Origin: PALSA-1296 sp038322815
GTDB taxonomy: Bacteria > Bacteroidota > Ignavibacteria > Palsa-1295
Assembly (NCBI GenBank): GCA_038322815.1
Contig: JBBQGG010000031.1
Location: forward strand, 1-37,813
Length of the DNA: 37,813 nucleotides
Direction of reading: 5' to 3'
Shown: positions 8,212 through 17,221 of the stretch, in pieces
Layout of the letters: every line of letters begins with the position of its first letter
How positions within the stretch are numbered: the stretch's first letter is position 1
The notes under the pieces: model-generated
What the model was told of the DNA's origin: nothing
Database searches by the model: none
What the model saw: only the letters and a program-made list of their open reading frames with translations
Made by a program: the position numbers and the translations under genes

Positions 8212-8300
8212 GTCCCGGCAGGGACGGCATATTAGTAGCCCAGGGCGTTAGCCCTGAGTCAAGGTTATTATATTCCCAAAATCCCGTAGGGGTGGCATAT
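8212..8300. repeat. Three-hairpin intergenic repeat element
   Basis: Three small palindromes follow one another: GTCCCGGCAGGGAC (8212-8225), CAGGGCGTTAGCCCTG (8241-8256) and ATCCCGTAGGGGT (8281-8293). The first and third are each followed by GGCATATT, so they look like diverged copies of one unit; G-T pairing keeps the third stem. Short GTCCC-loop-GGGAC elements are widespread intergenic repeats in FCB and planctomycete genomes, which I know only in general terms. Confidence 0.65.
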
Positions 8301-8378
8301 TCTGCATCTGTGAAATCAAATAACAGGAAAAATAAACATAAAATTTTCAAAGGCTCGTGCAATGGCGTTGTTCCTCTG

Positions 8379-8401
8379 CTAACGACTAATGACTAACGAC
8401 T
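8379..8401. repeat. Heptamer repeat overlapping a stop codon
   Basis: CTAACGA, CTAATGA, CTAACGA, CT run head to tail. Read on the minus strand they encode the last residues and the TAG stop of the propeller-cohesin gene. Same 7-nt family as 6081, 22670 and 24499. Confidence 0.8.
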
Positions 8402-10457
8402 GGCTCTCAGAGCCTACTCTCACCAAATACATTCCGGATGCAAGACCTTTCGTATCGAGATGAAACTGATTCAAGCCATTAGTCATATTTTTGCTTTCCG
8501 ATAATACTCTCACTCCTAACGCATTGTATATCTCAATACTCACATCCTGATTTAATCCTGATCGTAATTCTATTTCTATTTCATCCTGCCCAGGATTCGG
8601 GCGGATGGAAGTGATATCGAGTACTTTGCCGGTGCGCATGAATTGGCGGAGTGTGCTATCACCGCATTCGGGGATAAGACTAAAAGTTGTATCCGGTGAA
8701 TTTGCTGAGAGAATACAATTCGCAAAATCAGCATCGCCGTTATTGAGTTTAAGATTCGTTATCGTGATAGCAGTCGTTGTTCCAAGCGTTACCATCGGCA
8801 TGAAGGAAATAGCGGCAATCGATTTAGCAGGGTCAAGCGTCAGATCATTTCCGGTAATAGTGATCGGAAGTGTTTCAGTTTTTCCTGAATGGGTTATAGT
8901 GCCATTACTGATCGTTGCATTTGCAATGGATGTTGTTATATTGCCGGTTGCATTCAGCAGATCGCCGTAATAATTCAGATCGAAGGATATGCTCTGCAAG
9001 CCTTTTCCGCTGATACTTTTATCCGGTTTTACGAAAAGATTAATGAGCTTTCCGGGTGATGCTGAATTCGCTGAAAGTGAAGGAATAAATTGCACATTCT
9101 CTTTCGGGATTCTGCCTGAGCCGAAAAGCTGAATCACCGTATCGAAATCTTTCCAGCCAAGATGAAAACGCAAGTGAAGTGCTGCCGTATCGGGTGATGA
9201 AGTTTGCGGATGATAAGAAATTATAAGCGAATCATTGGAATGTATTATCCGTGGTATTGCCGATGGAGAAGTAAAAGAAAAACTTGGCGTACCCTGGATG
9301 GAAGCACTGAGAAAATTTGCCTGAATACCGTTACATGAATCAAAAAACGTAAAAGTGATCGCCGTATCAAATTGCTCACAGCCGGGCGATGATAGGATTA
9401 TTTTATTGAATGAAAGTTGAGGAGTTGAGTTAGAGCCAATTCCAGTTGTATTTAACCATAAACCACCAACTGTGTCACCCATAAAAACAGAATCGCCTTT
9501 AACAAAAAAACGAGTATCATAAACATTTTTTGGTCCACAAAAATTAATCCAGGATAGACCATCATTCAGCGAATAAAACGCCCCATTGAGTAACGACTGT
9601 ATTAAAAGAAGGTTGGTATCCCCGCGAATACAACCAGTTACAACATCGAGACTAGTGCCAAATGAAGTAAAATCATATCTCACAGAAAAAGATTGACCAA
9701 AATCGACAGAAAGATATAAGAGTTTACTCGCTTCGCTTAGAAAGAAACATTTGGATGTATTCTTCAAAGCGAGAGGTTGGTAGCACTCGGAAACGTTCGA
9801 CACTGATTGCCAAGTGAATCCGCCATCACTTGTAATCTCAGCATCAGAGCAGCCGCTAACACCCTGCATTGTTGAAAAAAAAGAAAAACCTTGGTCGCAA
9901 CCTAATGGGATCATTTTCCACGTAAGCCCCTCATCCGTTGAAATAAAGGAATTACCGCTTGCATATCCACCACCGTTTTGTATCAAAACTTTATTTCCCT
10001 TATTATAGAAAATCCCGCCATGAGCTGTATTTGGAAGACTCTGAGAAGACCAAGTTATTCCACCATCAGTGGTTTTCAGCGGACCAAAACTGCTTCTCAC
10101 GCTCATCCATCCTGTAAAAGCATCCTTAAACGTAAAATCGCTGAATGCAAAATCACTTGCCGGACCAATTATCGACTTAATTTGCGTCCAAGTTCCTCCA
10201 CCATCCGAAGTCCTCCACAAAGCAAAGTCATTTCCAGTGCGTCCAGTAGTTATCAACCCAAGATTCCCATTAATTTCATTGTTAAAAAAAATGGTATTTA
10301 TCAAGGAATTTAATTGAGCTACTTTTCTCCATTGAGCAAGAGTTGGAGAAGGGGCATAAATCATGAACAAGAAAACCGTGTACAAAACATTCCCCAAAAG
10401 CCTTCCATGAAGAAACTCTCTCTTCGACGTTTTTAGACTAATATTTTTTTTTATCAT
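8379..10457 (-). CDS. Secreted propeller-cohesin-like protein with T9SS sorting domain
   Basis: A 692-residue exported protein. The N-terminus is long and basic before a hydrophobic core, with likely cleavage after residue 42 (PSPTLAQ). Residues about 42-340 carry repeated TSDGGGTW/STDEGLTW/TSDGGFTW motifs of a Ycf48/BNR (sialidase-like) beta-propeller. Residues about 455-590 resemble a cohesin-type beta sandwich (SANSASPGKLINLFV ... SISFDLNYYGDLL). Residues about 610-692 are a T9SS type A sorting domain (SIRPNPGQDEIEIEL ... GVRVLSESK ... GLASGMYLVRVG). It follows the adhesin-like gene with 41 nt between them, so cotranscription is likely. The last six codons and stop (SLVISR-TAG) lie within a CTAACGA-type repeat. 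Role unknown; surface or secreted. Confidence 0.85.
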   Translation of the reverse strand: MIKKNISLKTSKREFLHGRLLGNVLYTVFLFMIYAPSPTLAQWRKVAQLNSLINTIFFNNEINGNLGLITTGRTGNDFALWRTSDGGGTWTQIKSIIGPASDFAFSDFTFKDAFTGWMSVRSSFGPLKTTDGGITWSSQSLPNTAHGGIFYNKGNKVLIQNGGGYASGNSFISTDEGLTWKMIPLGCDQGFSFFSTMQGVSGCSDAEITSDGGFTWQSVSNVSECYQPLALKNTSKCFFLSEASKLLYLSVDFGQSFSVRYDFTSFGTSLDVVTGCIRGDTNLLLIQSLLNGAFYSLNDGLSWINFCGPKNVYDTRFFVKGDSVFMGDTVGGLWLNTTGIGSNSTPQLSFNKIILSSPGCEQFDTAITFTFFDSCNGIQANFLSASIQGTPSFSFTSPSAIPRIIHSNDSLIISYHPQTSSPDTAALHLRFHLGWKDFDTVIQLFGSGRIPKENVQFIPSLSANSASPGKLINLFVKPDKSISGKGLQSISFDLNYYGDLLNATGNITTSIANATISNGTITHSGKTETLPITITGNDLTLDPAKSIAAISFMPMVTLGTTTAITITNLKLNNGDADFANCILSANSPDTTFSLIPECGDSTLRQFMRTGKVLDITSIRPNPGQDEIEIELRSGLNQDVSIEIYNALGVRVLSESKNMTNGLNQFHLDTKGLASGMYLVRVGSESQSLVISR

Positions 10458-10498
10458 AGAAAGCTTTTGGAGTGTTTTTATGAGCTAAACACAATCGC

Positions 10499-13400
10499 TC
10501 ATGGTCTTGCAAAAACATTAAACATGAATTCTTCCGGCGTTTCACTGCATGATGAGCCTGATACCCATGTTCTGATAGTGAATTGGTTGAATCCACCTGC
10601 AAAGGTCATTCTCGATGTGGTTACAGTTATACACCCCCCATTGTAAACAGGGGTAACTACAATTGCAGCACCATTTGTAATCTGCACTTGACTCCCCGAA
10701 TTAGGGTCAACGTAGTTCAGCTTAATTAAATAAATATTAGGTGCTGTAAAAGTTACCCCCGCCACCTGAATTCCAAAACCGGAAATAATATTGCCGGCAG
10801 CATCGATGTCCCCCCAAGCTACTGGAGTATTATCTATTGACCTAGTGCCCACAACAGAAGCAGTAGTCGGAGAAGCATTTTTTCCGTATACAATGGCGCG
10901 TCCATCGTTTGTGACTTCGTAGGCATTCGATCGAACTGCCGGTATTATCGTCGAAATTGTAGGGGAAGTCGGTAATGGTGGAGTTCCGTTACCGATAATG
11001 AAAATCCTATCGTTAGAATTAATGGTCGTTAGATCAGCATGCGTGACAGGTTTCGTGCTTGCCCCTTGCGGTAAATTATTATGTCCGATAACTGTTTGAG
11101 CGTAGCTTTCCGCTACTAAGCTATCTCCGCCAGGTACAGTGGCATGAGTTGCTGTAGTTTGGATTAGATTTTTTTCGCCACCTCCAATTGTATTCCATCC
11201 AGCCTCCGGATCACCTGGTACGCGCAAAATTTGGTTCGAATCCCCACCAGCTATCACTGCATAAGCGCTATTTGAATGATTAGCTCTTCCGCCTGTAACA
11301 ACAGCGTAAAATCCTTCTGCTTCATTGTAATCTAAATGTGTACCGTGCGTTTCATCTGCACCACCTCCACCACCGATGAAAGAAAATTCGCCGCCGGCTA
11401 TATTATTCCAACCACCACAAATTACTGCTTTGAGTCCAGCCGTTGTATTTTTGTAGCCACCACCAATAAAGGCATACTCGCCTGCCACAGTAATTCCATC
11501 AGGATATACACCACCACCAATATTTTGGTTGCCTTTTCCACCACCAATAGTGGTATAGAATACTCCCGATGAATTTGATATGCCACCGCCTATAACTGAA
11601 TATTCTTCCGATATAATATTATGTTCACCACCTCCAATAAAAGATGCTTTTTCGCTGATTTCATTTTCTTTGCCGCCTGCAATGGCCGAGTAACCAGCAA
11701 ACGGAGATTCACCAGAGAGACTTAGAGGATCGGTATGTATCTGATTATGATTGCCGCCGCCAATAAAAGAATAGATATTCTTATTAGCATCAACAGAAGA
11801 GCCATCGATTGTATTAAAAGCACCTCCACCGATAAAAGAAAAATCGGCTAAGTCACCCACCGTGTTTGGATCTGCCAAATCTCCACCACCTCCAATAAAT
11901 GAATAAGGGGCACTTATAACATTATAGCTACCGCCGACGATGGAGGAAAATTTCCTATTGAGCGAATTGTTCTCACCACCAACGATAACCGACCCCTCAT
12001 TCGGAACACTCACCGGTACTGTAGGATCAAAGTTAATTGTATTTGTATTACCTCCACCGATAAAGCAATATGTTGTATAACTCAAAGGACTCAAACTCGA
12101 TGTGATTGAGTTCGTGATGCCACCAGCAATAGTGTTCCAACCACCGCTAATGCTGTTGATATGCCCGTTATATCCACCGCCACATATAACATCACCTGAA
12201 CAAGAGCCTACTAAAGCATTACCCTGATACCCACCAATAATATTTGCACTGGCGGCATCGCGATAAAAGCCCATTACTCTTTTGCTGCCTTTATTGACAG
12301 CATCACCATTATAGACGTGTATCTCAAAGTCGGAAGCATCATTCGTTCCGAGATAGTTAGCAGGTGGCGATGTGCTGCTATTGCCCGTAATAGTCCAAGC
12401 ACCCATTCCTTCTAAATTATCCCATCTTAATCCCCCCGTACCATTATTAACTAAAGCAGTATTCGCCGTGCCCTGTACACCGGGCAATATGTAGGTAATA
12501 TTTCCGAATTGCGTATTTGCTTCAAAGGAAGTATAATTACCAAGTCCACCCGTGCCCGGTGCATAGAATTTTAGCTTGCGGGCTGTACCATCGGTATTAT
12601 CAAGCAATAAATCTACATTGCCGAGATAGGCAACATTGCTTCCTGCGGAGACACTAAATCCGCTATAGGCAAGGAAACCAAGGCTTCCTGCACCTAATGT
12701 AAGATGTTGTCCGCCAAGAATGCTTGAGTATGTACCGTTAATTGTATTATTTGCACCACCGAGAATAGCAGAATAATCGGACGAAATTGAAGTTGAAATA
12801 GTATTATAACCTCCACCAACGATAGATGCATATTGACTTGTTATTGTATTTGTAAAACCGCCTCCAATAAAAGAATAAGGCATCTCACCGTAAGGTGATG
12901 TAGCACTGAAATCACCAATTCTATTTCCCTTGCCGCCGGTTATTGTAGAATATTCACCCAATAAACTATTTCCACCGCCGCCGCCGATAACACCACCTAC
13001 AGCTGTCATTGTATTATCTGCTCCACCACCGAGAAAACAATAGAAACTATTCCCTCCAGTACCAATTGTATTAATGTGGTCAACTGGTCCTGTACTTTGG
13101 TATCCTCCACCGCCGATAACATTATACGAACCGGTAATAGTATTTAACTTATATCCGCCAAGTATGTTGGTGCCATCGAAACGCATTACTCTGCCGCTTG
13201 TAGGATTTGTACCACTATTATCGACATGAATTTCTACAGGGTAGTTATCTGTGCTTCCAAGCCATGCCATCGCACCAATTGCATCTCCATTTTGTGACCA
13301 TTGATTACCGGTTGCCTGTGTTTTCGGTGTATGGTTATTTCTCATTCCGAGTGCTACTTCCGGTGCGAGTTTATCGAAGGTAATGGATTTATCCGGCACA

Positions 13401-13795
13401 TTCAATGCATAAGGAACAGAAGCAAGCTGCGTTCGAGGCTGCATCTCCTCGCCTTCATCCACTCTTATGCCAACCCAAAGCGGTTGGTTCATCTGAGCAT
13501 TATCCGACAATTTTTTTGTGCCGGAGCCGAGTGAGATCGTGAAAATTCCGTTCTTCACTTCAGCGTCATAACTTCCTCTCCACAGAGGTAGGGTTCCGTG
13601 CGGATCAGAGTATAGCGTTGCAGTTATGATATGTGTTCCATTCATGGCTATGCCATTAGTGGTTGTTATTTGTCCTTGATAGCTCATGATGCGAGGTACA
13701 TCGGTAGTATTACCGGAAACCTGCGCATCAACGCGTTGATTCAACACAGCCGCAACAAAAAAAAGTGCGGCAATTAGTATGGTTCGGTTTTTCAT
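10499..13795 (-). CDS. Large secreted GGG-repeat (beta-roll-like) adhesin or fibre protein
   Basis: A 1098-residue exported protein. Signal peptide 1-24 (AVLNQRVDAQ). Residues about 35-135 are the MSYQGQI...GT-type N-terminal domain common in tail-fibre-like and surface proteins of FCB bacteria (TATLYSDPHGTLPLW; RTQLASVPYALN). Two modules then each open with an EIHV..N..RVM.F..NI.GGY block (about 188-215 and 490-523) and continue with many (about 25) copies of a [ST]xIGGGxxNxI unit, e.g. SFIGGGFTNTI and ASIVGGGYNTI. These recall the YadA/Hep_Hag left-handed beta-roll head and probably fold as a repetitive beta solenoid. The C-terminus (NYVDPNSGSQVQITNGAAIVV ... FMFNVFARP) resembles the end domain of fibre proteins. 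No T9SS sorting domain, no YadA membrane anchor. First gene of a likely two-gene unit. Confidence 0.75.
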   Translation of the reverse strand: MKNRTILIAALFFVAAVLNQRVDAQVSGNTTDVPRIMSYQGQITTTNGIAMNGTHIITATLYSDPHGTLPLWRGSYDAEVKNGIFTISLGSGTKKLSDNAQMNQPLWVGIRVDEGEEMQPRTQLASVPYALNVPDKSITFDKLAPEVALGMRNNHTPKTQATGNQWSQNGDAIGAMAWLGSTDNYPVEIHVDNSGTNPTSGRVMRFDGTNILGGYKLNTITGSYNVIGGGGYQSTGPVDHINTIGTGGNSFYCFLGGGADNTMTAVGGVIGGGGGNSLLGEYSTITGGKGNRIGDFSATSPYGEMPYSFIGGGFTNTITSQYASIVGGGYNTISTSISSDYSAILGGANNTINGTYSSILGGQHLTLGAGSLGFLAYSGFSVSAGSNVAYLGNVDLLLDNTDGTARKLKFYAPGTGGLGNYTSFEANTQFGNITYILPGVQGTANTALVNNGTGGLRWDNLEGMGAWTITGNSSTSPPANYLGTNDASDFEIHVYNGDAVNKGSKRVMGFYRDAASANIIGGYQGNALVGSCSGDVICGGGYNGHINSISGGWNTIAGGITNSITSSLSPLSYTTYCFIGGGNTNTINFDPTVPVSVPNEGSVIVGGENNSLNRKFSSIVGGSYNVISAPYSFIGGGGDLADPNTVGDLADFSFIGGGAFNTIDGSSVDANKNIYSFIGGGNHNQIHTDPLSLSGESPFAGYSAIAGGKENEISEKASFIGGGEHNIISEEYSVIGGGISNSSGVFYTTIGGGKGNQNIGGGVYPDGITVAGEYAFIGGGYKNTTAGLKAVICGGWNNIAGGEFSFIGGGGGADETHGTHLDYNEAEGFYAVVTGGRANHSNSAYAVIAGGDSNQILRVPGDPEAGWNTIGGGEKNLIQTTATHATVPGGDSLVAESYAQTVIGHNNLPQGASTKPVTHADLTTINSNDRIFIIGNGTPPLPTSPTISTIIPAVRSNAYEVTNDGRAIVYGKNASPTTASVVGTRSIDNTPVAWGDIDAAGNIISGFGIQVAGVTFTAPNIYLIKLNYVDPNSGSQVQITNGAAIVVTPVYNGGCITVTTSRMTFAGGFNQFTIRTWVSGSSCSETPEEFMFNVFARP

Positions 13796-13821
13796 TTTGT
13801 TTTATTCTTTTGAAATAAAAC

Positions 13822-13885
13822 CCGAAACGAAATGGTTTACATACTTGTACAGCGAATACGGGTATGTGCGCCATTTCGTTTTCGG
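13822..13885 (-). promoter_or_regulatory. Leader hairpin upstream of the GGG-repeat protein gene
   Basis: Arms 13822-13835 (CCGAAACGAAATGG) and 13871-13885 pair except for one extra base, with an inner CATAC/GTATG pair. On the minus strand the stem is followed by GTTTTATTT and ends 26 nt before the ATG at 13795. It could be an attenuator, an mRNA-stabilising leader or a repeat element. Confidence 0.45.
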
Positions 13886-14377
13886 ATTGGTGTACGCCTT
13901 TATAGTACAATGGGGCGGCAGGCGCAAGTTTGTCGCTCCAAAATTTTTGGATAGTATCCTGAAAAAAATATATAGTATAGGAGATCATGGTTTCTTATTC
14001 TACAAGCTAACTCCGACAAACTTACTCAATACTCGTTATCTAACCGTTACGAAATCAATAGAAAACTAATAATTCGGAAATAGGTGCTCGTACTTTATGG
14101 TGCAATATAAGCAGAAAAAAGGAGAAATCTAACCACTTTTTTAAATTTATTTATCCACAATTTATGCACCATAGCCAAAACCCCTCTATTCCGCTAAAAT
14201 TGTTATTACATCATCTTTATAAACTCAGAAAAAGGTAATCGCTTTCATGATGACCCGAAGAGGCTTTGGGGATAATATTGAACTCAAGATGCACCTTTTT
14301 CCTGAACTTCCTTAAAATCGGAAGTATATATTTTAAGCATATCTATGTATTGCAAGAATACATGGCGTAAAATTCCG
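13886..14377. other. Intergenic region with DnaA-box-like sequences
   Basis: No gene is supported here. It lies between divergent genes and is AT-rich from about 14130 on. TTATCCACA (14151-14159) is a perfect consensus DnaA box. TTATGCACC (14162-14170) differs from consensus at one position, and TTATCCCCA lies on the minus strand (14275-14267), also one mismatch. A 9-bp inverted pair, TATGGTGCA (14096-14104) with TGCACCATA (14165-14173), encloses the first box. This could be chance, a DnaA-controlled promoter or part of a replication-related site; dnaA and dnaN are not nearby. Confidence 0.4.
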
Positions 14378-14385
14378 TATTTTTG
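14378..14385 (+). promoter_or_regulatory. -7 element directly before pyk
   Basis: TATTTTTG matches TAnnTTTG and ends 6 nt before the ATG at 14392, so the predicted transcript starts at or next to the start codon (leaderless or nearly so). A partial TTG (14350-14352) lies 25 nt upstream, slightly farther than usual for a -33 box. Confidence 0.45.
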
Positions 14386-14391
14386 CACTAT

Positions 14392-15834
14392 ATGCAGCAA
14401 CCAAAAACGAAGATTATCGCAACGCTGGGTCCGGCGTCAAGTTCAGAGGCAACACTCGAAGCGCTTATTAATGCGGGAGTCAATATTGTCCGGCTGAATT
14501 TTTCGCATTCGACAACGGATGAACATCTGGTGCTTGCGCAGCTTGTGCGCAAGATCAGCGCAAAGCTCGGAGTTCATATCGCAATCCTTGGCGATCTTCC
14601 GGGTCCTAAAATGCGCACCGGTTTGACTGCCGATCCCGGCGGAGTGCATATTGCCGATGGCTCGAAAGTAAATCTTGTTTATGAACCTGACGGTCTTACC
14701 ACAGGTGATGTGATCACCACAAGCTATCCTCATCTCGGCGAAGACGTTGCCATAGACGATCCTATCCTTTTAGATGACGGGCAGATCATTTTATATGTCG
14801 ATGATATTATTTCAAAAACGGAGATCAGATGCCGTGTAAAAAATGGCGGAATTCTTACTTCGCATAAAGGCATAAATTTCCCTCGCACAAGACTTCGCAT
14901 TCCGGCACTGACCGATCATGATAAAGAGCTTGCCAGGTTTGCCGTAAATGAAATTGGCGTCGATGCTCTTGCTCTTTCTTTCGTGCGTCGCGCCGGAGAT
15001 ATTTTGCAATTGAAGCATCTTCTGGAAACGGAATTGAAACGCACCGATATTCCCATCATTGCAAAGATAGAAAAACCTGAAGCAGTCGATCATATCGAAA
15101 CGATCTTAGATGTTGCCGATATGATCATGGTTGCACGCGGCGATCTCGGAGTTGAGATGCCCTTGGAGCAAGTGCCGCCGGTGCAGAAGCGGCTGATTGA
15201 TATGGCAAATGCGCGCGGCATTCCCGTTATTACGGCAACGCAGATGCTTGAATCCATGATCACGCATCCCCGTCCGACGCGCGCCGAAGCATCGGACGTT
15301 GCAAATGCCGTCTTCGACGGATCGGATTGCGTCATGCTTTCTGCCGAAACAAGCGTCGGGCTTTATCCGGTCGAAGCCGTACGCACGATGAGCGAGATCG
15401 CTTTGCAGGCAGAGAAAAGCGGATACGTCCGCACAGAATCGAGTTTTGATTATCCGAAAATCGAAGTAGATCATGAAGGCGATTCCGTTGCGCGCGCTGC
15501 TTGCGTCCTTGCCGAAGAGGTCGGAGCACATGCCATTATCTGCGCAACTGTTACAGGAAGAAGTGCACGCTACGTTGCGAAATATCGATTCTCAAAAACA
15601 GTGATCGGAGTGACCACTGAAGAACGGTCGCTGTGCCGTATGGCATTTTATCATGGCGTTATCCCGGTCAAGCTCGAAAACGTTACGAACTTCGATGATA
15701 CACTTAGCGAGATGATCAAGACCGTACAGAACAAAGGTCTCATCCCTGATAAAGGATTTGTAGTATTGACGGCAGGTCATCCGATATTTCAGGTATCGAA
15801 TACGAATATTGTAAAGGTGCATCTGCTGGGGTAA
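14392..15834 (+). CDS. pyk: Pyruvate kinase
   Basis: A 480-residue protein when started at ATG 14392; an in-frame TTG nine nt earlier is less likely. It converts phosphoenolpyruvate and ADP to pyruvate and ATP, the last step of glycolysis, in the cytosol. Features are TKIIATLGPAS and NIVRLNFSHS at the N-terminus, GDLPGPKMRTG, the active-site segment IPIIAKIEKPEAVDHI with the catalytic Lys, MVARGDLGVEMP (Mg-binding region), TATQMLESMI and DGSDCVMLSAETSVG, then the C-terminal domain (GRSARYVAKYR; VLTAGHPI). Length is usual for the bacterial enzyme. It stands alone on the plus strand with its own -7 box and no Shine-Dalgarno sequence. Confidence 0.97.
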   Translation: MQQPKTKIIATLGPASSSEATLEALINAGVNIVRLNFSHSTTDEHLVLAQLVRKISAKLGVHIAILGDLPGPKMRTGLTADPGGVHIADGSKVNLVYEPDGLTTGDVITTSYPHLGEDVAIDDPILLDDGQIILYVDDIISKTEIRCRVKNGGILTSHKGINFPRTRLRIPALTDHDKELARFAVNEIGVDALALSFVRRAGDILQLKHLLETELKRTDIPIIAKIEKPEAVDHIETILDVADMIMVARGDLGVEMPLEQVPPVQKRLIDMANARGIPVITATQMLESMITHPRPTRAEASDVANAVFDGSDCVMLSAETSVGLYPVEAVRTMSEIALQAEKSGYVRTESSFDYPKIEVDHEGDSVARAACVLAEEVGAHAIICATVTGRSARYVAKYRFSKTVIGVTTEERSLCRMAFYHGVIPVKLENVTNFDDTLSEMIKTVQNKGLIPDKGFVVLTAGHPIFQVSNTNIVKVHLLG

Positions 15835-15852
15835 TTATCAGAACCCGGATTA

Positions 15853-15929
15853 ATGAGATTATTAGGATTTGTGAGATTTTGGATTATAACCCCTTAATCA
15901 CAGCAATAGAAATCCTAAAGATCATTCAT
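15853..15929. repeat. Imperfect inverted repeat after pyk
   Basis: ATGAGATTATTAGGATTT (15853-15870) is roughly complementary to 15910-15929 (AAATCCTAAAGATCATTCAT). AATCCTAA/TTAGGATT intergenic repeats of this kind recur in FCB genomes; here the arms carry a few mismatches. No T tract, so it is not an obvious terminator. Confidence 0.5.
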
Positions 15930-16023
15930 AACGTACTCCCATAGATATTGTACATGTCATTTACCCCGGTTCAGACAATGTCACTTTGGAACGGCTTTTG
16001 CGTATGATATGGTTATGAACGCA

Positions 16024-17208
16024 ATGAAAAAATATACGATACTTAAATTTTTATTTATTCTGCTCTTGCTCTCCCTTCCCGGCAAGAAAAGTACCGCTCA
16101 GTGGATATTGCAAGGCGGTCAGATAGATGCACAGATCCACCGCGGAATTGAGTTGACCTATAATATGGATTACGCCCGCGCGGATATGATATTCGATTCG
16201 GTTATTAAAGAATCGCCATGGCATCCATCGGGCTATTTTTATAAAGCAATGGTCAATTTCTGGCGTGCCGTCACGAATACCGATAATACCGGGTATGATG
16301 AACCATATCGCGAACAGCTTAAACTATGTATTGAGCGATGCGATAAACTCCTTGATACGAATGATATGGATCTTGCCGGATTATTTTATAAAGGCGCAGC
16401 GCTCGGAATGCGTGCAAGAATATTTGCCATCCGTCCTAACTGGCAGGATGCAGTCGGCTTGCTTTTAGGCGATGCAAAAGAAGGTGTAAAATATTTGAAT
16501 AAACTTGAAGATAAACTTCCGGGTAATGGTGATATCGTCTTCGGAAGAGGTTTGTATAACTATTACGTCGAAGCGGTGAAAGAAGATAATCCCGGACTCG
16601 CGCCCGTTATCGGATTTTTTGCTTCGGGCAATAAGCGCGTAGGGCTTGAGATGCTTGACTATGCTGCAAAGAATGCAACATACTCAAAAACCGAAGCGAT
16701 GTTCGAGCTTATGAAGATCAATTATATCTATGAGAAGAATTATAACCACTCCTACGATTTTGCAAAAATTCTCGTAAATAAATATCCTAATAACTCAGCG
16801 TTCCTGCATTATCTGGGTTTTTGTCAGGTATCATTGAACCTGACGCAGCAGTATGACTCCACCTATCGCATCATTCTTGCCCGCTCACAAGCGCGCAGAG
16901 AAGGATATACGATCAAGCAGGCACGCGAAGCAATGTATTTTATCGGGCAGGCGTTTTTACTTAATCGGACCGGAAATCTTGATTCTGCACTCTACTATCT
17001 TTATAACAGCAACCAGATCAGTTATAAACTCACTCCGAACGAAGTAACATGGTGGATCGCAAAATCGGAATTACTTATGGGAGAGGCTTACGATGCAAAA
17101 GGCGATAGAAAGAATGCACTGCTGATGTATGACCGCGTAATGAAGATGAAAGATCAGGCATCACATGCCGATGCACAAAGATTTATCGCTTCGCCGTTCC
17201 GGAGATAG
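16024..17208 (+). CDS. Secreted TPR-like protein of unknown function
   Basis: Start taken at ATG 16024 because it gives a clean signal peptide (MKKYTILKFLFILLLLSLPG, cleavage near KSTAQ); in-frame ATGs at 16009 and 16015 are possible. The mature protein of about 370 residues is all-helical with TPR-like pairs (YTYNMDYARADMIFDSVI-type packing at residues about 40-70; YEKNYNHSYDFAKILVNKYP; SALYYLYNSNQISYKL; DAKGDRKNALLMYDRVMKM). Proteins of this build in FCB bacteria are usually periplasmic scaffolds, but I do not recognise this one. It is convergent with the T9SS cargo gene at 17222, 13 nt apart. Confidence 0.75.
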   Translation: MKKYTILKFLFILLLLSLPGKKSTAQWILQGGQIDAQIHRGIELTYNMDYARADMIFDSVIKESPWHPSGYFYKAMVNFWRAVTNTDNTGYDEPYREQLKLCIERCDKLLDTNDMDLAGLFYKGAALGMRARIFAIRPNWQDAVGLLLGDAKEGVKYLNKLEDKLPGNGDIVFGRGLYNYYVEAVKEDNPGLAPVIGFFASGNKRVGLEMLDYAAKNATYSKTEAMFELMKINYIYEKNYNHSYDFAKILVNKYPNNSAFLHYLGFCQVSLNLTQQYDSTYRIILARSQARREGYTIKQAREAMYFIGQAFLLNRTGNLDSALYYLYNSNQISYKLTPNEVTWWIAKSELLMGEAYDAKGDRKNALLMYDRVMKMKDQASHADAQRFIASPFRR

Positions 17209-17221
17209 CCGTTTTAATATA

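Noticed and set aside
13779..14069. 96-residue plus-strand open frame
   Set aside because: It runs through the leader hairpin of the GGG-repeat gene, has no coding character and no recognisable domain.
14096..14275. Calling this the chromosomal origin
   Set aside because: Only one perfect DnaA box is present, and dnaA, dnaN, gyrB or parAB are not adjacent; kept only as a low-interest finding.
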